DNA of 64,000 bases, taken from NCBI RefSeq assembly GCF_002214185.1, contig NZ_CP022161.1:4339767-4403766 (forward strand). Reading direction: 5' to 3'. The stretch comes from Streptomyces capitiformicae. Its GTDB lineage: Bacteria; Actinomycetota; Actinomycetes; Streptomycetales; Streptomycetaceae. Of this stretch, positions 35,289-44,271 are shown one piece after another. The translations under genes were made by a program, and so were the position numbers. The notes beneath the pieces were generated by a model that was not told the origin of the DNA, searched no databases, and saw only the letters and a list, made by a program, of their open reading frames with translations. Each line of letters starts with the position of its first letter. Position 1 is the first letter of the stretch.

Positions 35289-36377
35289 TCAGGTGCTCCG
35301 CCGCGTCACGAATTCGGCCAACGCGAGCAACCCACCCGCGGCCTCCGGATCCGGTACCGCACGGGACAGTTCGTGCATCGCGCGAGCCATCCGATCGGCC
35401 GCCTGCACCTGCGCCCAGTCACGCCCACCGGCCCGCTCGACCACCAGCGCCGTACGCTCCAACTCGCCCTCCTGGTACGGAGCCCGGTACAACTCGGCGA
35501 GCTCGTCGGCCTCCGGAGTACCCGAGGCGAGCGCGGCGACCACGGGCAGCGACTTCTTCCGGACCCTGAGATCCGCTCCGGCCGGCTTACCGGTACGGCT
35601 CGGATCGCCCCAGATGCCGATCACGTCGTCGATCAGCTGGAAGGCGAGCCCCGTCTCCCGGCCGAACGCGTCGAGCGCTTCGACGTCCTCCTCCCCCGCT
35701 CCCGCGTACAACGCGCCCAGCGCACAGGCACAGCCGAGCAAGGCGCCGGTCTTCGCCTCGGCCATGGAGAGCACCTCGTCGAGCGTGACCTCGTCGGGAC
35801 GGCGGCCCTCCATCTCCGTGTCCGTGTGCTGGCCCGCGCACAGTTCGACGACACAGCCCGCGAGCCGCGCGGAGGCCGCGGCCGCCGCCGGGTGTGGATC
35901 CTCGGCGAGCAACCGCTGGGCGAGGGCCTGCAGCGCGTCCCCGGCGAGGATCGCGTCCGGCACACCGAACACGGTCCACGCGGTGGCCCGGTGCCTGCGC
36001 GTCGTGTCCCGGTCCATCACGTCGTCGTGGAGCAGTGTGAAGTTGTGCACCAGCTCCACCGCGGCGGCGGCCCGTACGGCGGCGGGCTCGCGCCCGCCGA
36101 GCGCCTCGACGGCGGCCAGTACCAGCGCGGGACGTATCGCCTTGCCCGGGTTGCCCGTCGCCGGGGTGCCGTCCGCGTGCTCCCAGCCGAAGTGGTAGCG
36201 CGCGACCCGGCGCATCGAGCCGGGCAACGACTCGACCGCACGGCGCAGTTCGGGGTCGACGGACAGCCGCGCCTGCTCCAGGATCCCCACCGCCTCCTGC
36301 CCGTCTGGAGGGATCGTGATGTGGCCCCGCCTTTCCAGGGTTTCGAACGGGCTCTGCCTCATCTCGGGCAGGGTCAC
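35289..36377 (-). CDS. polyprenyl diphosphate synthase, predicted encapsulin cargo
   Basis: 362 residues. Trans-isoprenyl diphosphate synthase fold with the first Asp-rich motif DDVMD (118-122), the Lys/Arg substrate segment [15 protein letters not shown], and the second motif DDVIG (250-254), whose last Asp is replaced by Gly. It condenses isopentenyl diphosphate with allylic primers. The GTG at 36377 overlaps the encapsulin stop by 4 nt (GTGA), strong coupling. The first 35 residues precede the fold and look unstructured, the expected place of an encapsulin targeting segment. Family 2B encapsulin operons are known to include polyprenyl synthases as cargo. Confidence 0.87.
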   Translation of the reverse strand: MTLPEMRQSPFETLERRGHITIPPDGQEAVGILEQARLSVDPELRRAVESLPGSMRRVARYHFGWEHADGTPATGNPGKAIRPALVLAAVEALGGREPAAVRAAAAVELVHNFTLLHDDVMDRDTTRRHRATAWTVFGVPDAILAGDALQALAQRLLAEDPHPAAAAASARLAGCVVELCAGQHTDTEMEGRRPDEVTLDEVLSMAEAKTGALLGCACALGALYAGAGEEDVEALDAFGRETGLAFQLIDDVIGIWGDPSRTGKPAGADLRVRKKSLPVVAALASGTPEADELAELYRAPYQEGELERTALVVERAGGRDWAQVQAADRMARAMHELSRAVPDPEAAGGLLALAEFVTRRST

Positions 36378-37780
36378 CGCCAGCGGCCGATCTCGACGTT
36401 CTCCAGAACGCCGAGCGCGTCGGGGACGAGGACCGCGGCCGAGTAGTAGGCCGTCACGAGGTACTTGATGATCGCCTGCTCGTTGATGCCCATGAAGCGC
36501 ACGGACAGGCTCGGCTCGATCTCGTCCGGGAGGTTCGCGGCCCGCAGACCGATGACGCCCTGGTCCTCCTCGCCGGTACGCATGGCGATGATCGAGGTGG
36601 TCCTGGCCTCGGTCACCGGGATCTTGTTGCACGGGTAGATCGGGACACCGCGCCAGGTCGGGATGCGGTTTCCGGCGATGTCGATGGTCTCGGGGACGAG
36701 TCCGCGCTTGTTGAGCTCACGGCCGAACGCGGCGATCGCGCGCGGGTGGGCGAGCAGCAGCCTGGTGCCCCGGCGGCGGCTGAGCAGTTCGTCCAGGTCG
36801 TCCGGGCTGGGCACACCGTCGTGCGGCTGGAGCCGCTGGTCGTACTCGCAGTTGTGGAGGAGGCCGAACTCCCGGTTGTTGATGAGCTCGTGCTCCTGGC
36901 GTTCCTTGAGCGCCTCGACGGTGAGCCGGACCTGCTGCTCGGTCTGGTTCATCGGCTGGTTGTAGAGGTCGGCCACGCGTGTGTGGATGCGCAGTACGGT
37001 CTGGGCGACGCTCAGTTCGTACTCGCGGGGCGAGGCCTCGTAGTCGACGAAGGTGTGCGGGATGTCCGGCTCACCGCTGTGGCCTGCGGCGAGGTCGATC
37101 TCCTTCTCGCCGTACTTGTTGGTGCGCTGCGACGGGATCGAACGCTGCTCCTGAAGGTGCCCGCTCAGGGTCTCGGCGCGCTCCGCGACCTGTTCGACGG
37201 CCTGACGCGGCAGGACGAGCACCGTGCACGCGGTGACCGCGCGGGCCGTGTACTCCCAGATCGCGTCGGCGTCGAGCAGCGCCTGGTCACCGAAGTAGGC
37301 CCCGTCGGCCAGTACCCCGAGTACGGCGTCGTCTCCATAGGGGCCGGTGCCGATCTTCTCGACCTTGCCGTGTGCGAGCAGGAACACCTCCTCCGCCTGG
37401 CTGCCGAACTCGGCCAGCACATCCCCCGGTGCGAAATCCCGCTGCTCGCACCGCTGGGCCAGCTCGCCCAGCACGTCGATGTCCTCGTAGGTCCGCAGGG
37501 CCGGCAGTTCGCCCAGCTCCGCGGGGATGACGGCGACCTGGTCCCCGGTCTTCACAAAGGTGATCCGGCCGTCGCCGACCGCGTAGGTGAGCCGCCGGTT
37601 CACCCGGTACGTGCCACCCTGCACATTCACCCATGGCAGCGTGCGCAGCAGCCAGCGCGAGCTGATCTCCTGCATCTGGGGCGCGGACTTGGTGGTGGTG
37701 GCCAGGTTCCGGGCAGCGGCGGTGCCGAGACTCTGCTGCGGCTTTTCCTGCTGCTGACGGACCTCTTCGCCTACCGACAT
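36374..37780 (-). CDS. family 2B encapsulin shell protein with cyclic-nucleotide-binding domain (EshA-like)
   Basis: 468 residues. N-terminal arm ([19 protein letters not shown]) and P-domain part ([25 protein letters not shown]), then an inserted cyclic-nucleotide-binding domain at about 95-215 ([32 protein letters not shown]), then the HK97-like shell domain ([40 protein letters not shown] given here only as landmarks ASPREYEL and [14 protein letters not shown]). EshA of S. griseus belongs to this family. The protein assembles hollow icosahedral shells; the nucleotide domain decorates the outside. Coupled to the polyprenyl synthase gene. RBS GGAGGGG precedes the ATG at 37780. Confidence 0.9.
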   Translation of the reverse strand: MSVGEEVRQQQEKPQQSLGTAAARNLATTTKSAPQMQEISSRWLLRTLPWVNVQGGTYRVNRRLTYAVGDGRITFVKTGDQVAVIPAELGELPALRTYEDIDVLGELAQRCEQRDFAPGDVLAEFGSQAEEVFLLAHGKVEKIGTGPYGDDAVLGVLADGAYFGDQALLDADAIWEYTARAVTACTVLVLPRQAVEQVAERAETLSGHLQEQRSIPSQRTNKYGEKEIDLAAGHSGEPDIPHTFVDYEASPREYELSVAQTVLRIHTRVADLYNQPMNQTEQQVRLTVEALKERQEHELINNREFGLLHNCEYDQRLQPHDGVPSPDDLDELLSRRRGTRLLLAHPRAIAAFGRELNKRGLVPETIDIAGNRIPTWRGVPIYPCNKIPVTEARTTSIIAMRTGEEDQGVIGLRAANLPDEIEPSLSVRFMGINEQAIIKYLVTAYYSAAVLVPDALGVLENVEIGRWR

Positions 37781-38062
37781 ACGGATTTCCCCTCCGGGTG
37801 TGCACTGATATCGCGGTCACCGATCTCGCGATCAGCCTGCCATCACGGAGCGTGTCGGTGCTATTACTCGAAAGAGCGGGAATGGATCTTAGAAGACTGG
37901 GCATATCCGCCGTCTTTGTCGACCGACACGCTCCTCGCCAAATCTGACCAAATCGACTCGCGCGTCGCACGCGCAACTGGCTTCCGTTCGCCGCCGGGAG
38001 TACAAGCCTGCGTACGAGGCGGCCGTGACCAGCGGCCGTCGCAGCGCACGAAGGAGTCGGTC

Positions 38063-38653
38063 ATGGCCCCACCCATGTCCGCGGGCAGGTTCCTCACCCT
38101 CCTCAGGAACGAGGGCGTCAGGGTCGTCGAGGTCGGCGACTGGGAACATCACAACCGCAACCACAAGGGGCCGTGGGGTCCCGTGCACGGCGTGATGATC
38201 CACCACACGGTCACCTCCGGCAGCGAGCGCACCGTCCGCATCTGCCGCGACGGTTACTCGGGCCTGCCCGGCCCCTTGTGTCACGGCGTGATCACCAAGG
38301 ACGGCCGCGTCCACCTCGTCGGTTACGGCAGAGCCAACCACGCCGGTCGCGGTGACGACGAGGTCCTGCGGGCCGTCATCGCCGAGAAGGCCCTCCCGCC
38401 GGACAACGAGGCCAACACCGACGGCAACCGCCACTTCTACGGTTTCGAATGCGAGAACCTGGGCGACGGCAAGGACCCCTGGCCCGAACCCCAGCTCGAC
38501 GCCATCGAGCGGGTCTCCGCCGCCGTCTGCCGCCACCACGGCTGGACGGAACGCTCCGTCATCGGCCACCTCGAATGGCAGCCCGGAAAGATCGACCCCC
38601 GCGGCTTCACCATGGCCTCCATGAGAAACCGCATCCGTGCCCGCCTGAAGTAG
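38063..38653 (+). CDS. N-acetylmuramoyl-L-alanine amidase (amidase_2/PGRP), no signal peptide
   Basis: 196 residues. Zinc ligands are visible: IHHTVTSG, the NHAGRGDDE loop and HLEWQPGKIDP with a catalytic Lys equivalent. This is the minimal amidase_2 domain of phage endolysins and peptidoglycan-recognition proteins, cleaving the MurNAc-L-Ala bond. No signal peptide or membrane helix is seen, so it is cytoplasmic unless released by lysis or another route. ATG 38063 has AAGGAG six nucleotides upstream. It diverges from the encapsulin operon with 282 bp between. Confidence 0.87.
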   Translation: MAPPMSAGRFLTLLRNEGVRVVEVGDWEHHNRNHKGPWGPVHGVMIHHTVTSGSERTVRICRDGYSGLPGPLCHGVITKDGRVHLVGYGRANHAGRGDDEVLRAVIAEKALPPDNEANTDGNRHFYGFECENLGDGKDPWPEPQLDAIERVSAAVCRHHGWTERSVIGHLEWQPGKIDPRGFTMASMRNRIRARLK

Positions 38654-38707
38654 GGCTCGTCGCGGCCAGGGGCCCCACCCCTGGCGAACCCGACGCCTAC
38701 CGGTCAT

Positions 38708-39658
38708 GTGTCCGACAATGGGCACGTGACCGGCCAACCCTCCGCCCCCGACCCCTCCACCCCGGATCCCACCGCCGCCCTGAACCCCCGGCTGCCGTCC
38801 CCTCTCCAGGAGGTCGTGGACGACCGCTTCGCCCGGCACGGCGTCCGGCTGCTCCTCAAGCGCGACGACCTGATCCATCCCGAGCTGATCGGCAACAAGT
38901 GGCGCAAGCTCGCCCCCAATCTGCGCGCGGCGGCCGGACGTCCCCTCCTCACCTTCGGCGGCGCCTACTCGAACCACCTGCGCGCCACCGCCGCCGCGGG
39001 CCGCCTCCTGGGCCTGCCCACCATCGGCGTGGTCCGCGGCCAGGAGCTCGCCGACCGCCCCCTGAACCCCTCCCTGTCCCGCTGCACGGCGGACGGGATG
39101 CGCCTGCACTTCGTCGACAGATCGATATATCGTCGCAAGACCGACCCGGACACGCTGGCCGCCGTCCTCCGCGCCGCCGACGCCGCCAACGCGTACGTCG
39201 TCCCCGAGGGCGGCAGCAACTCCCTGGCCGTACGTGGCTGTCAGGACCTCGGCACGGAACTGGGCGACCGGGCGGACGTCGTGGCCATCGCCTGCGGCAC
39301 CGGCGGCACCCTCGCCGGCCTGGCCGCCGGGCTGGCCCCCGACCAGCGCGCCCTCGGCATCCCCGTCCTCAAGGGCGGCTTCCTCGAAGAGGAGATACGA
39401 CAACTCCAGCGGCAGGCCTTCGGTGGCCGCCGTGGCGTCTGGTCCCTCGACGACCGCTTCCACTTCGGCGGCTATGCCCGCACCGCCCCCGAACTGGACG
39501 CCTTCGCAACCGACTTCGAGACCCGGCACGGCCTCCCCGTGGAACGTCTCTATGTCGCCAAGTTGCTCTACGGACTTGTCACCCTGGCCTCCGAAGGCAC
39601 CTTCCCGCGCGGGACGACGCTCGCCGCGGTGATCACGGGAAGCCCCTTCTCCGAGTAG
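38708..39658 (+). CDS. PLP-dependent ACC deaminase / D-cysteine desulfhydrase family protein
   Basis: 316 residues of the fold II PLP group. LLLKRDDLIHPELIGNKWRKL carries the Schiff-base lysine; LTFGGAYSNHLRATAAAG binds substrate carboxylate; GTGGTLAGLAAGL holds the phosphate. This group includes 1-aminocyclopropane-1-carboxylate deaminase and D-cysteine desulfhydrase; a few key Tyr/Ser residues separate them and cannot be judged here with certainty. Start GTG 38708 or 38726. Convergent with the antiporter gene (11-nt gap). Confidence 0.83.
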   Translation: MSDNGHVTGQPSAPDPSTPDPTAALNPRLPSPLQEVVDDRFARHGVRLLLKRDDLIHPELIGNKWRKLAPNLRAAAGRPLLTFGGAYSNHLRATAAAGRLLGLPTIGVVRGQELADRPLNPSLSRCTADGMRLHFVDRSIYRRKTDPDTLAAVLRAADAANAYVVPEGGSNSLAVRGCQDLGTELGDRADVVAIACGTGGTLAGLAAGLAPDQRALGIPVLKGGFLEEEIRQLQRQAFGGRRGVWSLDDRFHFGGYARTAPELDAFATDFETRHGLPVERLYVAKLLYGLVTLASEGTFPRGTTLAAVITGSPFSE

Positions 39659-39669
39659 GGCAGGAGGCC

Positions 39670-41265
39670 CTAAGAGGTCTCCCGGTAGGCCGCCGCCTCC
39701 TCCAGGTCCAGTCTGCGCAGCAGCGTCCGCAGCATCTCGTCGTCGATGTGGCGCCCGTCCCGCAGCTTGACGAACACCTCCCGCTCGGCGCCGATCATCT
39801 CCCGGGCGAGTCGCCTGTAGATGTCGTCGTCGGTCTCCCCGGTGACCGGGTTCACCGAGCCCAGCCGCTCCCACACGGCGTTGCGGCGCCGCTCCAGGAC
39901 CGCGCGCAGCCGGTCGGCCAGGGGCGGCGGCAGCGTGTTGCGCTCGTCCGTCAACAGTTCGTCGAGGCGCGCCTCGGCGACCCTTGACGCCTGGGCCTGG
40001 GCATTGGCCTCGGCGAGGGTCTCGGCCTGGGCGTCGTGCCCCGGCAGCTTCAGCAGCCGGATCAGCGGCGGCAGGGTCAGCCCCTGGATGACCAGGGTGC
40101 CGATGACCGTCGTGAAGGTCAGGAAGAGAATCAGGTTCCGGCCGGGGAACTCCTCCCCGCCGTGCACCGTGAGCGGGATCGAGAACGCGATGGCCAGCGA
40201 GACGACCCCGCGCATCCCGGCCCAGCCGATGATGAACGGCCCCTTCCAGGTGGGGTTGTCCTCGCGCTCCCGGATCCGGGCGGACAGCATCCGTGGCAGG
40301 AAGGTCGCCGGATACACCCACACGAACCGGGACGCGACGACCACGACGAAGAGGGCCACGGCGTACCAGGTGGCACGCGCCCCCTCGTACTCGCCCAGCC
40401 CTTCCAGGACGACCGGCAGCTGGAGTCCGATGAGCGCGAAGACCGCGGATTCCAGCAGGAAGGCGACCATCTTCCAGACGGCCTCCTCCTGGAGCCGGGT
40501 CGCGAAGTCGACCTGCCAGTTGCGGTGGCCGAGGTACAGGCCGACGACGACCACGGCGAGCACTCCGGAGGCGTGGACCCACTCGGCGAGCCCATAGGCG
40601 ACGAAGGGGATCAGCAGGGAGAGCGTGTTCTGCAGGAGCGCTTCCGTCAGGTGCGTGCGCAGCCAGTGGATCGGCATCATCAGCAGCAGCCCGACCGCGA
40701 CGCCGCCGACCGCCGCCACCAGGAACTCGATGATCCCGCCGGCCCAGCTCGCGCCCTCGCCGATCGTGGCGGCCAGGGCCACCCGGTACGCGGTGATCGC
40801 GGTCGCGTCGTTCACCAGGGACTCGCCCTGCAGGATCGTGGTGATCCGCGACGGCAGCCCCACCCGCCGTGCGACCGCCGTCGCCGCCACGGCGTCCGGC
40901 GGCGCCACCACCGCGCCCAGCACCAGCGCGGCGGTCAGCGGCAGCCCCGGCACGATCAGGTACGCGGCCCAGCCGACGGCCAGTGTCGCGAAGAGCACGT
41001 AGCCGACCGACAGCAGCGCCACGGGCCGCAGTTGGGCCCGCAGATCGAGGTACGAGCTGTCGGTGGCCGCCGTGTACAGCAGCGGCGGAAGGATCAACGG
41101 CAGGACGATCTCGGGGTCGAGCTCGTAGTGCGGCACTCCGGGCAGGTACGACACCACCAGGCCCACCGCGACCAGCAGCAGCGGGGCGGGCACCGGCGTA
41201 CGCCGGGCGACGCCGGCGATCGTCGCGCTCCCCGCGACCAGCAACAGCACGGGCAAAAAGTGCAT
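39670..41265 (-). CDS. Na+/H+ antiporter (CPA1/NhaP type)
   Basis: 531 residues, 12-13 predicted helices. Ion-site motifs VVAPPDAVAATAV and ESLVNDATAITAYRVAL with the conserved Asp pair; GMRGVVSLAIAFSIP matches the CPA1 signature. A cytoplasmic C-terminal domain of about 120 residues (EARLDELLTDERNTLPPPLADRL) is rich in charged residues and probably regulates activity. Exports Na+ (or K+) for H+, helping pH and salt homeostasis. ATG 41265 lies 60 bp from the divergent zinc-finger gene. Confidence 0.9.
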   Translation of the reverse strand: MHFLPVLLLVAGSATIAGVARRTPVPAPLLLVAVGLVVSYLPGVPHYELDPEIVLPLILPPLLYTAATDSSYLDLRAQLRPVALLSVGYVLFATLAVGWAAYLIVPGLPLTAALVLGAVVAPPDAVAATAVARRVGLPSRITTILQGESLVNDATAITAYRVALAATIGEGASWAGGIIEFLVAAVGGVAVGLLLMMPIHWLRTHLTEALLQNTLSLLIPFVAYGLAEWVHASGVLAVVVVGLYLGHRNWQVDFATRLQEEAVWKMVAFLLESAVFALIGLQLPVVLEGLGEYEGARATWYAVALFVVVVASRFVWVYPATFLPRMLSARIREREDNPTWKGPFIIGWAGMRGVVSLAIAFSIPLTVHGGEEFPGRNLILFLTFTTVIGTLVIQGLTLPPLIRLLKLPGHDAQAETLAEANAQAQASRVAEARLDELLTDERNTLPPPLADRLRAVLERRRNAVWERLGSVNPVTGETDDDIYRRLAREMIGAEREVFVKLRDGRHIDDEMLRTLLRRLDLEEAAAYRETS

Positions 41266-41325
41266 CGCTTCCCGCCCCCCTCAATTCCGCGTGTGCTTCC
41301 GCGCGACCGTCGTAACCTGGCCATC

Positions 41326-41586
41326 ATGAAACAGTGCATGCACGCGGACGCGCTGCCGCACCCCGAGCCGGCTCCGCTCAGCGAGACCTGCCCGGAGTGC
41401 CTGGCCGTCGGCGCCCACCCGGTGCAGTTGCGGATATGCCTGGAGTGCGGGCACGTGGGCTGCTGCGACACCTCGCCGCTGCGGCACGCGACCGAGCACC
41501 ACAAGGAGAGCGGCCATCCCATCATGCGTACCTTCGAAGCGGGCGAGAGCTGGCGCTGGTGCTTCGTCGACCATGTCCTCGTATGA
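41326..41586 (+). CDS. UBP-type zinc-finger protein
   Basis: 86 residues. A bacterial ZnF-UBP domain: CMHADALPHP, ETCPECLAVG, LRICLECGHVGCCDTS, then HATEHHKESGHPIMRTF and WRWCFVDHVL: about eight Cys/His in the UBP pattern. In eukaryotes the fold binds the free C-terminus of ubiquitin; in Streptomyces its role is unclear. Its start is 60 bp from the antiporter start; the two may share a promoter region. Stop TGA at 41584-41586. Confidence 0.83.
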   Translation: MKQCMHADALPHPEPAPLSETCPECLAVGAHPVQLRICLECGHVGCCDTSPLRHATEHHKESGHPIMRTFEAGESWRWCFVDHVLV

Positions 41587-41695
41587 GTACTCGTACGACG
41601 CCCGGAATCCCGAACAGGACCACGACGGACAGGTCCGCGACCTCGTACGACGGAACCAAGTCACCCCGTGACTCGTCGACGTACTCGTGTGAGAC

Positions 41696-41721
41696 GGTTC
41701 GGCAGTCCGACGCCTGGGTAC
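41696..41721 (+). promoter_or_regulatory. SigB/SigH-type stress promoter
   Basis: GGTT (41696-41699) followed after 16 nt by GGGTAC (41716-41721), the consensus GNNT-N14-16-GGGTAY recognised by the SigB/SigH/SigF group. It is 220 bp upstream of the anti-sigma gene in a 355-bp gap that has no other gene, so the sigma factor may control its own operon. Downstream at 41750-41765 is a perfect GAGGTC-N4-GACCTC palindrome. Confidence 0.6.
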
Positions 41722-41749
41722 GTCAATCCGGCGCGCGCTCTTCCTATTT

Positions 41750-41765
41750 GAGGTCCGCAGACCTC
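41750..41765. promoter_or_regulatory. GAGGTC-N4-GACCTC palindrome upstream of the sigma operon
   Basis: Perfect 6-bp inverted arms with CGCA between, located 28-43 bp downstream of the GGGTAC -10. It could be an operator or a short RNA stem in the leader of the anti-sigma transcript. No factor is assigned. Confidence 0.4.
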
Positions 41766-41941
41766 TAGCCACCGAGCGTATTCATAGGCTTACTATGAGT
41801 GACAGCATGGGGCGAGGCCCCCGGGACCCCGGGGACACGGTGCTCGGTAGCGCGATAGCGTCACCGCTGAACCACGTAGCGCGTTACCCCGGGGGGCGAC
41901 CCTCGGCCCCCGAAGAAGCTTGTACCACCTTGGAGGTGAGG

Positions 41942-42355
41942 GTGTCCCAGATCGCAGGCGAGCCCGGGACCCAGGACTTCGTGGAAGTCCGGCTGCCGGC
42001 CGCGGGTGCCTACCTGTCGGTGCTGCGTACGGCGACGGCCGGCCTCGCGGCCCGTTTGGACTTCACCCTCGACGAGATCGAGGACCTGCGCATCGCGGTC
42101 GACGAGGCCTGCGCGATCCTGCTCCAGCAGGCCGTGCCGGGCTCGGTGCTCAGCTGTGTCTTCCGCCTGGTCGACGATTCGCTGGAGGTCACGGTCTCGG
42201 CCCCGACCACGGACGGCCACGCCCCCTCGCGCGACACGTTCGCCTGGACCGTGCTGTCGGCCCTGGCGGGCAAGGTCTCCTCCGCGGTCGCCGACGACAA
42301 AACCGTTTCGATCAGCCTCTACAAACAGCGCGGCGCGGGACCCGGGCCGGCGTGA
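41942..42355 (+). CDS. anti-sigma factor, RsbW/SpoIIAB-like serine kinase
   Basis: 137 residues. HATPase fold: IEDLRIAVDEACAILLQQAVPG is the N-box helix, FAWTVLSALAGKV lies in the position of the G-box region; the nucleotide-binding site is somewhat degenerate as in other Streptomyces anti-SigH proteins. It should hold the downstream sigma factor inactive. GTG 41942 has GGAGG 5 nt upstream, so it is preferred; an ATG at 41795 would add 49 residues of low-complexity sequence. Its stop overlaps the long-form sigma start by 4 nt, so the two are coupled. In S. coelicolor this place is taken by prsH/ushX. Confidence 0.85.
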   Translation: MSQIAGEPGTQDFVEVRLPAAGAYLSVLRTATAGLAARLDFTLDEIEDLRIAVDEACAILLQQAVPGSVLSCVFRLVDDSLEVTVSAPTTDGHAPSRDTFAWTVLSALAGKVSSAVADDKTVSISLYKQRGAGPGPA

Positions 42356-43518
42356 GGAACGGGGACGGGCCGGTGCGCGACGAAGAAAGCGGCACACGGG
42401 AACTTCCCGCCGAGGGCGGGGGGCTCCCCTGGCCGAGCGAGGCCGAGAGCCCGGGCGACGTCGGCCCGAGCGGGCCGGTGCACCTGGCGGACGGCGTCGA
42501 CGGCATCCCGGAGCAGGCCCGGCCGCACCCGGAGGACGACTCCTCGGCGGCGGCCGGACCGTCGCGGTGGGCGGAGCCGGCCGACGAGGACTGCGAGGTG
42601 CTCTCCGACGGGCAGCGGGATCCGGAGGGTGCCGTACGGCGGACTGGGGCCTCCCCCGCACAGTCGAGAGCTGGGGGAACGGTGACGGCGGGCGGGACTA
42701 TGAGCGAGCACGAGCGACACGACGAGCCGGACGCGCAGAGCGTGCGCAGCACGCAGCACGCCCCTCAGGACCGCAGCGGGGCGCGAGCCCTGTTCGTAGA
42801 GCTGCGTTCCCTGAAGGAGGGCAGTGCGGAGTACGCGGAGCTGCGCAACCGGCTGGTCCGGATGCATCTGCCGCTCGTGGAGCACCTCGCGCGCCGCTTC
42901 CGCAACCGCGGTGAGCCGCTGGACGACCTGACGCAGGTCGCCACCATCGGTCTGATCAAGTCGGTCGACCGCTTCGACCCTGACCGCGGCGTGGAGTTCT
43001 CCACATACGCGACCCCGACGGTCGTCGGCGAGATCAAGCGGCACTTCCGTGACAAGGGCTGGGCGGTGCGCGTGCCGCGCCGGCTGCAGGAGCTGCGCCT
43101 CGCGCTGACCACGGCCACGGCCGAGCTCTCCCAGCAGCACGGCCGCTCCCCGACGGTGCACGAGCTGGCCGAGAAGCTGGCCATCTCGGAGGAGGAGGTC
43201 CTGGAGGGCCTGGAGTCCGCCAACGCGTACTCCACGCTGTCCCTGGACGTCCCCGACACCGACGACGAGTCCCCGGCCGTCGCCGACACCCTGGGCGCCG
43301 AGGACGAGGCCCTGGAGGGCGTCGAGTACCGGGAATCCTTGAAGCCGCTGCTCGAAGACCTTCCGCCGCGCGAGAAGCGGATCCTGCTGCTGCGCTTCTT
43401 CGGCAACATGACCCAGTCGCAGATCGCGCAGGAGGTGGGCATCTCCCAGATGCACGTTTCACGCCTGCTGGCGAGGACCTTGGCCCAGCTCCGGGAGAAG
43501 CTCCTCGTCGAGGAGTAG
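42352..43518 (+). CDS. sigH: RNA polymerase sigma factor of the SigB/SigH group
   Basis: 388 residues from GTG 42352. The first ~116 residues are a disordered, Pro/Glu/Gly-rich leader; the folded sigma starts near ATG 42700 (MSEHERHDEPDAQSVRSTQ). Region 2: LTQVATIGLIKSVDRFDPDRG, FSTYATPTVVGEIKRHFRDK; region 3: RLALTTATAELSQQHGRSPT; region 4: PREKRILLLRFFGNMTQSQIAQEVG. SigH of S. coelicolor is known to have several forms from alternative starts and proteolysis, and the two starts here fit. GTG 42352 overlaps the anti-sigma stop (GTGA). Controls osmotic and developmental stress genes; assignment to sigH rests on sequence plus wblE nearby. Confidence 0.87.
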   Translation: MRNGDGPVRDEESGTRELPAEGGGLPWPSEAESPGDVGPSGPVHLADGVDGIPEQARPHPEDDSSAAAGPSRWAEPADEDCEVLSDGQRDPEGAVRRTGASPAQSRAGGTVTAGGTMSEHERHDEPDAQSVRSTQHAPQDRSGARALFVELRSLKEGSAEYAELRNRLVRMHLPLVEHLARRFRNRGEPLDDLTQVATIGLIKSVDRFDPDRGVEFSTYATPTVVGEIKRHFRDKGWAVRVPRRLQELRLALTTATAELSQQHGRSPTVHELAEKLAISEEEVLEGLESANAYSTLSLDVPDTDDESPAVADTLGAEDEALEGVEYRESLKPLLEDLPPREKRILLLRFFGNMTQSQIAQEVGISQMHVSRLLARTLAQLREKLLVEE

Positions 43519-43536
43519 CCGGTACGCCCTGACCGG

Positions 43537-43989
43537 CTACCTCTTCGTCTCCTCCGCCCGACCCGGCCCCTGAATCCCAAGGGCCTGGGTCGTAGCGGGG
43601 TTGATCAGCAAGACGAGCGCGGCCACGGCGACGACAGCCAGCACGATCCCCGCCGGGATCGCCACACTGTCGGCCTGGAGCAGGTTGTACGCCACGGGCA
43701 GCGCCATGATCTGCGTGATGACGGCGGGCCCCCGGCTCCAACTGCGCCGCAGCAGCAGCCCGCGCGCGGCGATCAGCGGCAGCAGGGCCAGCGCGATCAG
43801 CGTGACACCCCCGGTTACAGCCGTGCTCAGGTCGCCCGAGTCCCCCGTCAGGCCGAGGACGAGCATGGCCCCGCCGCCGACCAGCAGCGCCACCCCCTCC
43901 AGCGCGGCCAGCGCCGCCGCGGCGGTCAGCCGCCCGGGACGGGGCTCGGCGTCGGAGGTCTGCGGCGTGGGATTCGGCTCAGGGCTCAC
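43537..43989 (-). CDS. small integral membrane protein
   Basis: 150 residues from GTG 43989. Four hydrophobic segments: AAAALAALEGVALLVGGGAMLVLGL, AVTGGVTLIALALLPLIAARGLLL, GPAVITQIMALPVAYNLL and AIPAGIVLAVVAVAALVLLI, with a proline-rich N-tail and a short basic C-tail. Not recognised as a known transporter; similar actinobacterial proteins are annotated only as membrane proteins. It converges on the sigma gene with an 18-nt gap. Confidence 0.72.
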   Translation of the reverse strand: MSPEPNPTPQTSDAEPRPGRLTAAAALAALEGVALLVGGGAMLVLGLTGDSGDLSTAVTGGVTLIALALLPLIAARGLLLRRSWSRGPAVITQIMALPVAYNLLQADSVAIPAGIVLAVVAVAALVLLINPATTQALGIQGPGRAEETKR

Positions 43990-44271
43990 CCCTGAAGGGT
44001 AGCCCCAGGGGGTGTGGTGAAAGCCCCGCACAGCACCCACGGTGCCCGGCACGCACCCTCGCCGCACCGGCCACCAGACCCCGAGTGGCTCCTCCCCCAT
44101 CGAGGGCCTTCGTCCGGCACGCCGAGGGCACGCACCGGCTGTGACACCAGCTGCTGCCACGGCGGGCGGGGCCACAGCACAGGACTTTCATCACCCTCTA
44201 GCCCTTCACCCGAACGGCCCCGACCGGGCCCCCGGTGCACCGAGTACCGCCCAGTAGGTACCCTGCAACGC

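Noticed and set aside
41795..41941. Long start of the anti-sigma protein
   Set aside because: The added 49 residues are low-complexity, and the GTG at 41942 has a GGAGG at 5 nt; not excluded entirely.
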